64,000 bases of DNA from a virus: IMG/VR virus record IMGVR_UViG_3300033273_000392, positions 1-64,000 of that record; one strand, written 5' to 3'. Position 1 is the first letter of the stretch, and every line of letters begins with the position of its first letter. The notes under the pieces were generated by a model that saw only the letters and a program-made list of their open reading frames with translations, did no database searches and was not told the DNA's origin. Both the position numbers and the translations under genes were made by a program. Positions 34,049-42,767 of the stretch are shown here, piece by piece.

Positions 34049-35452
34049 TTAAGAGTTAAACTTTTTCTTCAATTCCCTAGCTTTTTCGTAAAAATCATAC
34101 GAAGTTTTCTTGTATTGTTTACGCTGGGCATATAGATCTGTTAGAATCTTTCTAAGGATAGAATCCTCTTTTTGATAAACGACACCGTTTTCGCATACTA
34201 TGACATCTTCATCTTTACGACGCGTATTTATCTGGTCCTGAGTTACCATTTCGACGTATGAGTCAGGTGAGATATTAAACTGACGCATGATAGAAGGGTA
34301 TAGGGATGCAAAGTCAAATGCGCTAACTCCGCTATAATATCCTGAGATGGGTTCCTTGACAAATGCACCGGCGTACTTGCCGTCTTTCTTACCATCTTCT
34401 TTATCATACTCAATGCCAACTCGCTTATTCTGTTCAACAAGCTTACGTGCAATGAGTGCTTCAGTAACCGCCACTGGAGATGCTGCCTTATACAATGGCA
34501 TCTTCGTAATAGTGGCTAGCGTAAGAAGAACCTCCATGCTTCTAAGCTTCTCGTCAATATAGTATACAAGAATAGAGTCAACTACGTTATAGAATACGTA
34601 TTTCTTAAAGTCATTCTCATAAAGATCTTGAAGCGATCCTTGATACTTAATCTTCTTTACATTAAGAACCTGACCAGAAACATAGTCGAGTGTATTAGAT
34701 TCCTTTACCTTAACAGAACGATCATACTTATCGTAAAGCTGCATGTAGTCCAAGATTCCCATATGCAATGGACGGCTATCATTACGGTCTAATTCACCGG
34801 TAATTGCCACTTCGCTAAGGTCGATCTGAAGTCTCTTACATCGGTTTACAATATATTGCCAGTCATAGTTAATAAAGTTCCATCCTGTCATCATAGGAAA
34901 CTTAGGAAGGAACTTATGCAAGAAAGTGTACAGCATATTGTACTCGTCCTTAAACTTGTAATAGCTAAACTCCCAGTCTTGATCGTATCCCTCGAAATGT
35001 GCGTTGGTATCTTCCTCGATCTTTTTGATTTGATCAGAAGAAAGATCGTCTAGACCAAGAACAATTGCCTTACGTTCTGGTGTAATAATAGAGAACGTAA
35101 GAATACGGGACTTAGCTTCCTCTGGTTTAGGAAAGCCATCTACGATCTCGGTCTCGATATCGACAAAATATGTTCTAGGGATATTGAACTCAAAGATCTC
35201 GTTACGGTCCTTTTCAGGAAGGCTGTCCATAAAATAGATCAATGAGAACTTATTAAATGCTCTTGATCGATTCTTCTTTACACAACGTCCATCCCAATTT
35301 AGAATTCCCTCTTGGCGATCTCGGTCTTCGTTATTAGTGACAACCCAGTTCTCAAATTGTGAGACTGGATATCTTTTAAAGCTTACCTTACCCTCCCTGT
35401 TATAGTAACTTACAATTACCTCGGAATCTCTCTGCTCAATATCAAGTAGCAT
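34049..35452 (-). CDS. 43A: DNA polymerase, N-terminal part (gp43 fragment A)
   Basis: The 467-residue protein is the first half of a family B polymerase. It has the proofreading exonuclease: Exo I YFVDIETE near residue 95, Exo II MTGWNFINYDWQYIV near 190 and Exo III YNVVDSILVYYID near 295. It then has polymerase motif A AFDFASLYPS near 391 and the first fingers helix (LYAQRKQYKK), and stops at KKKFNS. Motifs B and C are in the gene at 28279-29484. The start overlaps the dUTPase stop. A terminator follows, so the two halves are made from different transcripts. Confidence 0.93.
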   Translation of the reverse strand: MLLDIEQRDSEVIVSYYNREGKVSFKRYPVSQFENWVVTNNEDRDRQEGILNWDGRCVKKNRSRAFNKFSLIYFMDSLPEKDRNEIFEFNIPRTYFVDIETEIVDGFPKPEEAKSRILTFSIITPERKAIVLGLDDLSSDQIKKIEEDTNAHFEGYDQDWEFSYYKFKDEYNMLYTFLHKFLPKFPMMTGWNFINYDWQYIVNRCKRLQIDLSEVAITGELDRNDSRPLHMGILDYMQLYDKYDRSVKVKESNTLDYVSGQVLNVKKIKYQGSLQDLYENDFKKYVFYNVVDSILVYYIDEKLRSMEVLLTLATITKMPLYKAASPVAVTEALIARKLVEQNKRVGIEYDKEDGKKDGKYAGAFVKEPISGYYSGVSAFDFASLYPSIMRQFNISPDSYVEMVTQDQINTRRKDEDVIVCENGVVYQKEDSILRKILTDLYAQRKQYKKTSYDFYEKARELKKKFNS

Positions 35453-35916
35453 TAGTATCCGCGGTTTTGGCGATCGTGATTCTCTTCGTTTTTAGCCATA
35501 TATAGATTGACTACATCTTTTGCAGTCATTCCAATTGAAATGGCAAAGTTCATATAGAAATGAAGACCATCAATCCACTCGTAGTAAAGCTCGAGGCGAT
35601 CATCATCGGAAAGGTCTTCGATACGCATATCTTTTGCCTTAACGTTATCCTTTTTCCAGTATTTCCAAGCCGCTGATGCAATACCATCATTAACTCCTCC
35701 AAGTGCATCAAACATTTCATTAAGCTCATCACTCATTGCATGTTTGTTAACACACCAAAAGTCTGCGATTTCTTTAAGAGTCCATCCATCAAAGTTAAAT
35801 CCTAGGCGCTCTTGCAATTCTTTTTGCTTGTTGTAAACCATGCCTAGAGTATCATTTGACTCAGTATAGTAGTCCTTAACTTCTAGATCTGCACATTTAT
35901 TGTCTGCGTTAGCCAT
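35452..35916 (-). CDS. Dimeric all-alpha dUTPase (dUTPase_2/MazG-like)
   Basis: The 154-residue protein has the all-alpha NTP pyrophosphatase pattern: W-K near 80-90 and, at the C-terminus, a helix ELYYEWIDGLHFYMNFAISIG followed by LYMAKNEENHDRQNRGY, the signature of dimeric dUTPases. It removes dUTP and supplies dUMP for thymidylate or modified pyrimidine synthesis. It overlaps the polymerase start and follows the putative base-modification genes. Confidence 0.8.
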   Translation of the reverse strand: MANADNKCADLEVKDYYTESNDTLGMVYNKQKELQERLGFNFDGWTLKEIADFWCVNKHAMSDELNEMFDALGGVNDGIASAAWKYWKKDNVKAKDMRIEDLSDDDRLELYYEWIDGLHFYMNFAISIGMTAKDVVNLYMAKNEENHDRQNRGY

Positions 35917-35954
35917 GTGTTTTTGTTTTTTCTATTCGTATTTGTAATATTGTT

Positions 35955-36851
35955 TCACTTATCAGTATCTCTAATCTCTCCCCATTCTCTTTGCGAGTCT
36001 ATTGTCTTTTTAGTCTTTTCAAAATCTGGTTTAGGATCGCCGCCTACATTCCAAAACCAAGCACCTGGAGATCCATGCTTTACCATAAATTCCCATGCCT
36101 TGGCGTCATAGTTAAGCGCAGATGGGAAAGGGGGGAAGAATTCTGAACTTACATTTTGGTTAAACGCTTTTGGGTGGCTCCACATAGTAGCGCGGCCTCT
36201 TTCTCCTTTCTGTATATTACGAGCAACCGCAACCGCATTAAACTTAGTATCTGGCCATGCAATCTGCAATGAGCGTTGCAAGACGCCTGTTGAAATAGCC
36301 GACCATGCCTCTTCAGGATATCCATGATTCTCTGCTAAGTCATAAGCAACCTTTACAGCAGCCGCAGTAACCCACTCGTGCTTAAGGCCGAGGGGGATAA
36401 AAAATGCATTGTTATCTTCTGCCCAATCTTTTGCTATCTTATTTAGGTTAGGCATAGCAGCGATTCTACGGAACTTCATTTCAGCACCACGCTCTACACA
36501 GATTGCCTGGTGATCTGAAATCTCTTTCTGGCTTGGGCTAAAGAGAACAAGCCTCTTATTATACTTCTTGGCTAAATATGCAAGAGAGATACCTGCGAAT
36601 CCATACCTAGGCTGAACATATACCAATGTATCTGACTCTGCCTTTTGTACTAGGATATCTCCGAATCTACACTTTGATCCAAAGCCCATCATATCTTCGC
36701 GCACTACTTTAAATCCATCATGCTCAACGATTTCAGGAGCATCGAATGGATCTTTCCAGTCCCCTGCTAGTTCTAGCCACGCGTCTCTATTAGGGTACAT
36801 AAGGTTTAAGTCCTGATTATACTCGCTTTCTGTATGTTTGTTATGAGCCAT
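35955..36851 (-). CDS. Fold type II PLP-dependent enzyme-like protein
   Basis: The 298-residue protein resembles the ACC deaminase / D-cysteine desulfhydrase / tryptophan synthase beta fold. The segment VVREDMMGFGSKCRFG (about 49-64) matches the KRDD...GGNKTRK pattern in which the lysine (here K60) binds PLP. QPRYGFAGISLAYLAKKY near 94 is the usual helix after the substrate loop, and FIPLGLKHEW near 165 follows. No specific substrate is evident. It overlaps the 404-residue gene by 11 bases, and the pair may act on the same amino-acid-derived group. Loss of the standard SGN loop suggests an unusual substrate. Confidence 0.5.
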   Translation of the reverse strand: MAHNKHTESEYNQDLNLMYPNRDAWLELAGDWKDPFDAPEIVEHDGFKVVREDMMGFGSKCRFGDILVQKAESDTLVYVQPRYGFAGISLAYLAKKYNKRLVLFSPSQKEISDHQAICVERGAEMKFRRIAAMPNLNKIAKDWAEDNNAFFIPLGLKHEWVTAAAVKVAYDLAENHGYPEEAWSAISTGVLQRSLQIAWPDTKFNAVAVARNIQKGERGRATMWSHPKAFNQNVSSEFFPPFPSALNYDAKAWEFMVKHGSPGAWFWNVGGDPKPDFEKTKKTIDSQREWGEIRDTDK

Positions 36852-38055
36852 ATAGTTCTGATACTTTTTGTTTGTATGATTCTACTGTGAGACCCGCTTC
36901 AGCAATAATCTTGTCATCGCTAGGGTGATGGGTCATACCGTTAAAGGTTTCTACTAGACCGAGATCTAGCATAGCCTTCTGTCTACCAAATGGATGGTCT
37001 TTGATAGTCGATGAGTTCCATAGGCTATCCATATCAATATGCTTATAGTCAGCGCCGGGTCTCATATAGTTTTCAATCCAACGGATAAAGTCACACGCAA
37101 CATCCTCTGCGTTATATGGAAGTGAACCAGTCTCTTCATATATCTTTGTCATCACGGCATCAAGGAATGGTTCTGACTTTTTGCCCTTTCCGCTAACCGG
37201 ATCAGCAAGATATCCAATACATTCCACTGCGTTTGTCCCATAGTAGAACATAGACTCGCGGTTCACATATTCAGGGAACCAATCAGCAATATCAGCTAAG
37301 ACAGCAGCATACTGGAACTTATAAGCTCTAAGGCCATTTTCTTTATTCCAATCAAACATCCATTGTCCGATGTCTCTGAGATTCTTTTTATCTCCCTCTT
37401 CAAGGTAGTTAGCCAAGTCACGAGCTAATCTAGGTGCAAATTCACAAAGGAAATAATCACCGCCTCTCTTATAACGATACTTAGGGCCTTCAAACCCTGC
37501 CATACCAACAAATAAATCTCCCTCTTCAACCGCCGGCGGCTTAGGGAACGCAGGGAACTGATATCCAACAGAAGTATAGAAAGACTTTGTAGCGCCTTTC
37601 ACCTGTTCACACATCTGTTCAATAGTATCGGATTGCCACAAGTCAAATAGGAGTGTGTTATGATATCCGCTAGGCTTAGTAGCATAGTTGATTGCCGATC
37701 CACAAACCCTGTGCAAGATAAACACATATAGCCATTCAGGAAGGCCAAATACATCCTGCTTTCCAGTCCAGTTTGTAGCTACATCTTTTCTTTGTGGCGT
37801 GATAAGACCCTCTTGCATGCGAGACCAATACGGATGGTCTTCTGTCCATCCGTAAAAACAGTCGTTTACAATCTGGCTAAATCCAGCAAACTTACGTTCA
37901 ACCACATCGTAGAGTTCGATATGTTCCATAAGAGGATCGTTCATATCAGATTCCTGATGCGGTATATGTCCTAGATTAGACTTCTTCTGCTGATCTAGAG
38001 CTAAGTTGTAATAACGGATAAACTCGTCATAGTATTTTGTAGTAGTAATATCCAT
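36841..38055 (-). CDS. Putative thymine-hypermodification transferase (aGPT-Pplase-like)
   Basis: The 404-residue protein has the segment LPEWLYVFILHRVCGSAINY near residue 110 with YHNTLL after it, and GLRAYKFQYAAVLADIADWFP near 250. I associate this pattern with the alpha-glutamyl/putrescinyl-thymine pyrophosphorylase or amino-acid:DNA transferase families of phages that hypermodify thymine. The recall is not certain. It overlaps the PLP-like gene by 11 bases and the SGNH-like gene by 1 base, forming a three-gene set beside dUTPase and polymerase. If the call is right, the phage DNA carries a modified pyrimidine; no thymidylate or hydroxymethyl-dUMP synthase is in this window. Confidence 0.35.
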   Translation of the reverse strand: MDITTTKYYDEFIRYYNLALDQQKKSNLGHIPHQESDMNDPLMEHIELYDVVERKFAGFSQIVNDCFYGWTEDHPYWSRMQEGLITPQRKDVATNWTGKQDVFGLPEWLYVFILHRVCGSAINYATKPSGYHNTLLFDLWQSDTIEQMCEQVKGATKSFYTSVGYQFPAFPKPPAVEEGDLFVGMAGFEGPKYRYKRGGDYFLCEFAPRLARDLANYLEEGDKKNLRDIGQWMFDWNKENGLRAYKFQYAAVLADIADWFPEYVNRESMFYYGTNAVECIGYLADPVSGKGKKSEPFLDAVMTKIYEETGSLPYNAEDVACDFIRWIENYMRPGADYKHIDMDSLWNSSTIKDHPFGRQKAMLDLGLVETFNGMTHHPSDDKIIAEAGLTVESYKQKVSELYGS

Positions 38056-39131
38056 TAAAAAAGAGCTGCTTGAATTTTTGTCTCGCCAAATTTTTTGTTT
38101 TCTTCGTCTTTAATTAAATCCCATCGATAGAACTCACGCGCAATATGTACCGACTTAGGCTTTTCCATAACATCAAATGTAAGTTCGCCTAGACTGTTTT
38201 TGTAACATGCTGGATGTTGCCATGTTTTCCATTCATTCCTAGCGCACATCGATACAACAAGTTCATTAAATTCTTTTACGAGATTAGTTCTTTCTTCCCA
38301 AGTTCCAAAGTAAGGCGTATCTTTATAGTAACCTGTCTTTGGTAGTTTTCTAGATACGTCTTCAATAGGCAAAGCTTGTACTACCTCAATGTCATTAATT
38401 CCTAAGTCTTGTAGCTGTAGCTCATATTCTAGCATCATGCTTTTAAGTGATGAATGTGGATCCTTCTGTCTCATTAGGTGGTGTCTTATATCTATATTAC
38501 CTAAATACACTCGAAGTGAATTAATTCCACTTGGAACATAAGTAGAAATACCACGCTTTAAGGTACCGAAGAGTGTCAATCCATCATTTCTATCACACAT
38601 AAAACCAGGAGTATACTGACTGAATGAATGAGAATCGCCAAAGCAAAGCTTATCTGTCTTTTCAATAAGGTCTACTCGCTTGATTTCTTTACAGATTTTC
38701 TTTGCTTCATCAATAGATGACTCAAGCGTCTTAAACAGATCCGAACCCGTCTTAAGCCTCTTTTCAATAAGAGTACCAACACATGGCATATCATGATGCA
38801 ATGAGTACATGCGAACCTTCTTAAAAAGCCGGTTGACCTGTCGGTACAAGTCATCATTGGCACCTCCAAAGATATTAAAGTTGCCCTTGAATTCCATACC
38901 ATGTTCTAGAAGGATAACGTCATAGTCTTCCCAATTTGTAGTATTATCATTGATAACACTCACACTAGGATAACCAGCATGCCACAATTGATTGCAAAGC
39001 ATATAAGCCCATCCCGCTTTATGCGAAGTGGGCTTAGAACTAAGCTTACCAACAATTGGGCATATACCAATCTTGATTCTAGTGTCAGGCTCGAGATCCG
39101 TAAAGTATACTTTATTGTTCGTATCCGGCAT
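38055..39131 (-). CDS. Two-domain protein with SGNH-hydrolase-like motifs and clamp-binding-like tail
   Basis: The 358-residue protein has an N-terminal part with a Rossmann-like feel (YDVILLEHGMEF near 68) and a C-terminal part with FGDSHSFSQY (block I GDSHS of SGNH/GDSL hydrolases, near 164) and YLGNIDIRHHL (block V-like DIRHH, near 210). The last residues are IQAALF; a C-terminal Leu-Phe is shared with the polymerase, nuclease and gp33-like protein here and may bind the sliding clamp. It overlaps the next two genes by single bases to 20 bases. Esterase, acyl or glycosyl transfer on DNA-linked groups is possible; function unproven. Confidence 0.45.
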   Translation of the reverse strand: MPDTNNKVYFTDLEPDTRIKIGICPIVGKLSSKPTSHKAGWAYMLCNQLWHAGYPSVSVINDNTTNWEDYDVILLEHGMEFKGNFNIFGGANDDLYRQVNRLFKKVRMYSLHHDMPCVGTLIEKRLKTGSDLFKTLESSIDEAKKICKEIKRVDLIEKTDKLCFGDSHSFSQYTPGFMCDRNDGLTLFGTLKRGISTYVPSGINSLRVYLGNIDIRHHLMRQKDPHSSLKSMMLEYELQLQDLGINDIEVVQALPIEDVSRKLPKTGYYKDTPYFGTWEERTNLVKEFNELVVSMCARNEWKTWQHPACYKNSLGELTFDVMEKPKSVHIAREFYRWDLIKDEENKKFGETKIQAALF

Positions 39132-39441
39132 CTGCGTCTGATAGATCTATTGGAGCTTCGTTATCCTTGTAACCGTACTTTTTGATATAGTTATCAAGGC
39201 CACCGATATATGCGACTGCGTCAAGCAAGTTATCTTGTTTGTAGTTATATGAATGTCGGCTAAGCTTAAGGGCAACAAGAGCTGCATACATGTCAGATCC
39301 TGTCCACTCTTTACCTGTCATACCTGAACAAATCATAGCTGCACGGCGCATACCTTCTTCAAAGGGGCCATACATTCTTTCTTTTTCTTCAGATCGATGA
39401 TTAATAATCTGATCAGCGTCTTTAAGAATGTTATTACTCAT
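39112..39441 (-). CDS. Small conserved phage protein (DUF6378-like)
   Basis: The 109-residue protein has the pattern of a common phage domain: a start with IINHRSEEKERMYG, a middle GSDMYAALVALKLSR, and DNLLDAVAYIGGLD, i.e. YG...MVxLKxxR...DNxxDxxGY. These are linked to all-alpha NTP-pyrophosphatase-like folds, so a house-cleaning nucleotide role is possible. It overlaps the SGNH-like gene by 20 bases and heads the unit after a terminator. Confidence 0.6.
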   Translation of the reverse strand: MSNNILKDADQIINHRSEEKERMYGPFEEGMRRAAMICSGMTGKEWTGSDMYAALVALKLSRHSYNYKQDNLLDAVAYIGGLDNYIKKYGYKDNEAPIDLSDADAGYEQ

Positions 39442-39463
39442 GAGATACTTTTCTTTTTTATAC

Positions 39464-39494
39464 TAAAAAGCCGCGAAATGTTTCACGGCTTTTC
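39464..39494 (-). terminator. Factorless terminator after the 79-residue gene
   Basis: Stem AAAAGCCG-C-GAA / TTC-A-CGGCTTTT (39466-39493), one mismatch, followed by T-rich sequence on the minus strand, just past the stop at 39497. Confidence 0.8.
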
Positions 39495-39496
39495 TA

Positions 39497-39736
39497 TTAA
39501 ACCAACTCTTCTTTGTATAGCTTGGCAATATATTGTTCAAGCATAGCGGCATTGAATCCATCAAGGCTCGCATAGAAGCGCGTCATCGCGCCGTATGGAC
39601 CGGCTAGTTGATATGATTCCGACCACTTTTTAGATAGATGTTCGACCATCATAGGACCCAACTCGCCGTAACAATCCTCGATGAAGTTAGGGGGATAGTT
39701 CATAGCGAACATCACGAAGTCTTTGTATTTCTTCAT
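39497..39736 (-). CDS. Unknown 79-residue protein
   Basis: Small helical protein, start MKKYKDFVMFAMNYPP. No family recognised. Its ATG overlaps the stop of the 45-residue gene upstream (ATGA) and it is followed by a terminator, which supports real expression. Aromatic-rich composition suggests a compact binding protein. Confidence 0.6.
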   Translation of the reverse strand: MKKYKDFVMFAMNYPPNFIEDCYGELGPMMVEHLSKKWSESYQLAGPYGAMTRFYASLDGFNAAMLEQYIAKLYKEELV

Positions 39737-39870
39737 GCCTCCATTTCGATTCGTTCGAGTTCAGCTTCGATTTCAAGGGCCAAATTACGACGTTGGCTCT
39801 CTGTCATTGCCATGATTTCAACCATGGAATATCCTGCATCTTTCAGCAGTTCAATAGCGTAGTTATTCAT
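39733..39870 (-). CDS. Unknown 45-residue protein
   Basis: A short frame beginning ATG at 39870 (MNNYAIELLKDAGYSM) and ending in TGA that overlaps the next start codon. It is predicted to be two helices. The ATGA coupling to a well-supported neighbour, and the fact that it fills an otherwise empty gap, support it. Confidence 0.6.
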   Translation of the reverse strand: MNNYAIELLKDAGYSMVEIMAMTESQRRNLALEIEAELERIEMEA

Positions 39871-39882
39871 TTTCTTTTTAGA

Positions 39883-40281
39883 TTAGTAGCGAAGACCTCC
39901 GATAACAGAAGCAGGGAATTTATAGACCTTTCCAGTGTTGACATTTTCAGCCAAGAGTGGGTACTTTCGAGATCGTGGCTTCAAACCAGTAATCTTGTAA
40001 GTTTCATAACGGAACTCAAAGGTATCGCCGAGCTTATAGCCGTTAATGCCAAAGCTAGACGCATAGCGGTTAAAGTCAGTTGCTTCTTTGGTCATCACAG
40101 TGCCATTCTTTGCAACCGTGGAGATGTTGATCTTAGTAGTGCAGTTTGTTGGTGAGAAACTAGAGTTTCCAACTTCAATCTTAACGCCGTAGCGCTTTGC
40201 GACTTTGGCCAACGCAATTTCGATGTCGTCGGCAATCTGGCGGACCGATGCACGGTCAAGGGAAGAAATAGCTTTACTCAT
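39883..40281 (-). CDS. Conserved phage protein of unknown function, 132 residues
   Basis: The protein has an N-terminal helix and a beta-rich C-terminal part containing GYKLGDTFEFRYETYKITGLKPRS-like text (GDTFEFRYETYKITG near residue 85), similar to small uncharacterised proteins in T4-like and cyanophage genomes. No catalytic motif. It is the first gene of a short unit and ends before the two tiny genes. Confidence 0.6.
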   Translation of the reverse strand: MSKAISSLDRASVRQIADDIEIALAKVAKRYGVKIEVGNSSFSPTNCTTKINISTVAKNGTVMTKEATDFNRYASSFGINGYKLGDTFEFRYETYKITGLKPRSRKYPLLAENVNTGKVYKFPASVIGGLRY

Positions 40282-40331
40282 GAGAGAATTGATTTGTTTA
40301 ACTGATTAACTTTACATATGCAATATACAAC

Positions 40332-40360
40332 AAAAAACCCAGACATAAAAATGCCTGGGC
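40332..40360 (-). terminator. Factorless terminator after the capsid-targeting cluster
   Basis: Stem CCCAG-G-CAT / ATG-T-CTGGG on the minus strand (40338-40359), 4-base loop, followed by TTTTTT. It ends the transcript of the 40388-46566 cluster. Confidence 0.85.
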
Positions 40361-40387
40361 TATTAATTTTGTTAAAAATCGTTAAAA

Positions 40388-40765
40388 TTACTTTTCTAGC
40401 CTTTCATTAAGAAACGACTTAAAACTGTAAATGTATTTCATTTCAGAAGTCTCTTCTTCCTCTTCGTCTTCTTTTCTGCCAGCTGGAACATCTCCAGAAC
40501 CGACTTCGCCAGTGTCTGGATTTGGAAAGGCTACTGGACCCATGCCGCTTATCTGTGCTGGAGTTATACCTTCTCCGACCTTATCAGGGAGACCTTCGTG
40601 TTTAGTCTCGGCAAAATCTTTAAGCTGCTTTAAAGTCATATTATCTACAAGATCCTCTACATCATCCCTATAAGATGAATCGACGTCAGAAAGTTGCATA
40701 TCACCGTTTTTGACGGCGTATGCAACTCCCATTAGTCTCTGTTGTGATTTACTTGTACTAGGCAT
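40388..40765 (-). CDS. DUF3008-like protein with capsid-protein-like segment and C-terminal targeting-like peptide
   Basis: The 125-residue protein starts with TSKSQQRLMGVAYAVKNGD and has TLKQLKDFAETKHEGLP, the pattern of DUF3008-type phage proteins. Residues about 72-92 contain SGMGPVAFP and GSGDVP, closely similar to the N-terminal arm of the major capsid protein here (TGMGAVSFP, GSGDKAP). It ends MKYIYSFKSFLNERLEK, which looks like a capsid-targeting leader placed at the C-terminus. It lies 3 bases after the 659-residue gene and before a terminator. A capsid-associated or packaged protein is likely. Confidence 0.6.
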   Translation of the reverse strand: MPSTSKSQQRLMGVAYAVKNGDMQLSDVDSSYRDDVEDLVDNMTLKQLKDFAETKHEGLPDKVGEGITPAQISGMGPVAFPNPDTGEVGSGDVPAGRKEDEEEEETSEMKYIYSFKSFLNERLEK

Positions 40766-40768
40766 TAC

Positions 40769-42748
40769 TTATGCTGGCATGTAATTTCCTTTTACGTACT
40801 TATGAATATCATTTATTTTCTTAGCAGCGGCATCGGCCTCGTCCTTATAGTATGAGGTACCGTTAGCTGCTTTACCTCCGGTTTCAGCTTCCCACTCTGC
40901 GACTCTTCTATTGTAATCAATATATTTTCCATATAGATCCAACGCTCTTGACATAGAGTGTGATGCATCTCCAACACTGTGCTTAGTGCCAGGGATCGCA
41001 ATACTTCCCCATTGGCCAGATTCTCCTGCTGCAATACCAGCTGAAACTGCATTACTTATTAATTCAACAATTTCTTTAACTAATGCATCAATATCTGTTT
41101 CTGATGCTCTCTGCTTAAGAATAGCATAGTATCTTTGCTGATTTTCTTTTCTAAACTCTTTATCACTAGTAAATGCAAGTGCACCTTTCTTAGCATCTTG
41201 TCTTGCTGAAATCTTATCAGATGTACTATATTTGTCACGTAGAGCTTGAACGTTAAATACAAGGGCCCTATCAGCCATTTCAGCAATTCTCTTTACATTG
41301 TATAGTCCAGTAGCACCGTATCCTTTGTACTTTTTATCAATACCATAAGAACCTACACCACGGTAACCTTTACTTGATTTTGTCAGACTACTGCCGCGTT
41401 TCCAGCCGCCAATTCCCATAAAATCACCATTACCATTAGAAACAGCTAAGATAAATCCACCGCCCGGAATAGTGCCATATGCACCTCGATCGGTATACGG
41501 GTTTTCTTTTTCATTATCTGAGATATAGATGATATACGTATTGTAATTATATCCCTTTTTACCCTGTTCAAGCTTATATGCATCTTGTGGGTCCATAACA
41601 GAAATATCTTCATCCTGTACTTTGTCTAGTGCGATCTTTGTAGACTGATAAAAAGCATTAGATAGTCTAGCGTCAACCTTCTTTTCATTAGAATGTCTAC
41701 TAGTATTACTAAAGGCGTCTCTTAATAGATTAGAAGAGAACGCTTCATTTAGAATAGAATACTTATCTAATTGCTTTTCTTCTTTTAGTAGAGCAGAAAA
41801 GCTTTCAAAAGATTCAGAAACGATTTTTTCTTCAGATTCAAAGAAGCTATTAAATACGTCAACAACGCGCTGTGCTTCATTACCAAATCCAATAGACTCT
41901 AGGTAAAGAGCAGCTCCTTCAACTACACCAATACCAGCAAAACCTGCAGCAGAAGATGCTAGGCTGTAGTGCGATTCGATAAACTGCTTGACTTGTGCGT
42001 TTGTTAGAACAATCTCATGTCCACCTAGTTCAGCTAGTCTAATAGCCAATGGTCTGTATGCTCTTGGGGTTGCTTTAGGAAAAGCTTTTCCAACCGCTTC
42101 CATTTCTCTGTGGAAGTTTGCGTCTTCCATACCGTTCATTGTAACTTGCTTTAGAGCTAGAAGTAGGTTAGCCTTATCCTTTGCAAGACCCGATGCGGTA
42201 ACTTCAAAGAACTTCTTAAGAGCTGCAAATACTTTTTTAGCCTCTCTAGACTCAACTTTAATTGCTTCGTTCATTGTATTGTTTGTATTTTGTGTTTCTT
42301 CTTGTATTGATTCATCAGAATCTTCTTCCTCACTTACATCTTTAACAGTAACTGGGAAAGTTTTACCTTGGAACTCAAACTCCTTTAAGCCCTCGGCCTT
42401 TGCAGCTCTAGCCGCAGTAATAAATGCGTTTCTACCTTCATCGATCTCCTCTTCTTCGTTGACCGCTAGGGCTGAAAGTGCCCTTTGTCCAAACTTAGAA
42501 AGCTTAACACCATCTTCTGAAACGCTAAAGTACTTTGCGTTTCTTCTTAACCATCTTTTAGAATCGCCGCTAAGCTCAGAAACAAGAGCATTAAACTCTT
42601 CTTGTGTAATCTGGCCGTCTGCAATTTCAGATAGAACTTTATTTCTTATTTTAGCAGTAAAACCCGCCTCTAAAGCAGGGTGGTTTTCTGTGTATCTTCT
42701 CTTGAGAGTAATCTTCTTTCTCTCATTTAAATAATCATTAAAATTCAT
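40769..42748 (-). CDS. 659-residue putative packaged protein with capsid-targeting-like leader
   Basis: Family not recognised. The N-terminus MNFNDYLNERKK resembles a capsid-targeting leader; LNERKK-type sites followed by prohead cleavage are plausible. Residues about 103-138 (EGRNAFITAARAAKAEG... KTFPVTVKDV) repeat a module found in the 215-residue protein of the same cluster. A second FESFSALLKEE motif occurs near residue 315. The C-terminal 300 residues form a globular domain with glycine-rich text (GTIPGGGFILAVSNGNGDFMG near 420) of unknown activity, perhaps an enzyme or toxin-like domain. A variant late motif, AATATATA, lies 19 bases upstream. Confidence 0.65.
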   Translation of the reverse strand: MNFNDYLNERKKITLKRRYTENHPALEAGFTAKIRNKVLSEIADGQITQEEFNALVSELSGDSKRWLRRNAKYFSVSEDGVKLSKFGQRALSALAVNEEEEIDEGRNAFITAARAAKAEGLKEFEFQGKTFPVTVKDVSEEEDSDESIQEETQNTNNTMNEAIKVESREAKKVFAALKKFFEVTASGLAKDKANLLLALKQVTMNGMEDANFHREMEAVGKAFPKATPRAYRPLAIRLAELGGHEIVLTNAQVKQFIESHYSLASSAAGFAGIGVVEGAALYLESIGFGNEAQRVVDVFNSFFESEEKIVSESFESFSALLKEEKQLDKYSILNEAFSSNLLRDAFSNTSRHSNEKKVDARLSNAFYQSTKIALDKVQDEDISVMDPQDAYKLEQGKKGYNYNTYIIYISDNEKENPYTDRGAYGTIPGGGFILAVSNGNGDFMGIGGWKRGSSLTKSSKGYRGVGSYGIDKKYKGYGATGLYNVKRIAEMADRALVFNVQALRDKYSTSDKISARQDAKKGALAFTSDKEFRKENQQRYYAILKQRASETDIDALVKEIVELISNAVSAGIAAGESGQWGSIAIPGTKHSVGDASHSMSRALDLYGKYIDYNRRVAEWEAETGGKAANGTSYYKDEADAAAKKINDIHKYVKGNYMPA

Positions 42749-42767
42749 GATAGAATCCTTGTTTTTG

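Noticed and set aside
41988-42734. 248-residue plus-strand frame, the longest antisense frame here
   Set aside because: It lies wholly opposite the 659-residue gene and is very rich in Ser, Leu and Ala, typical of a shadow frame.
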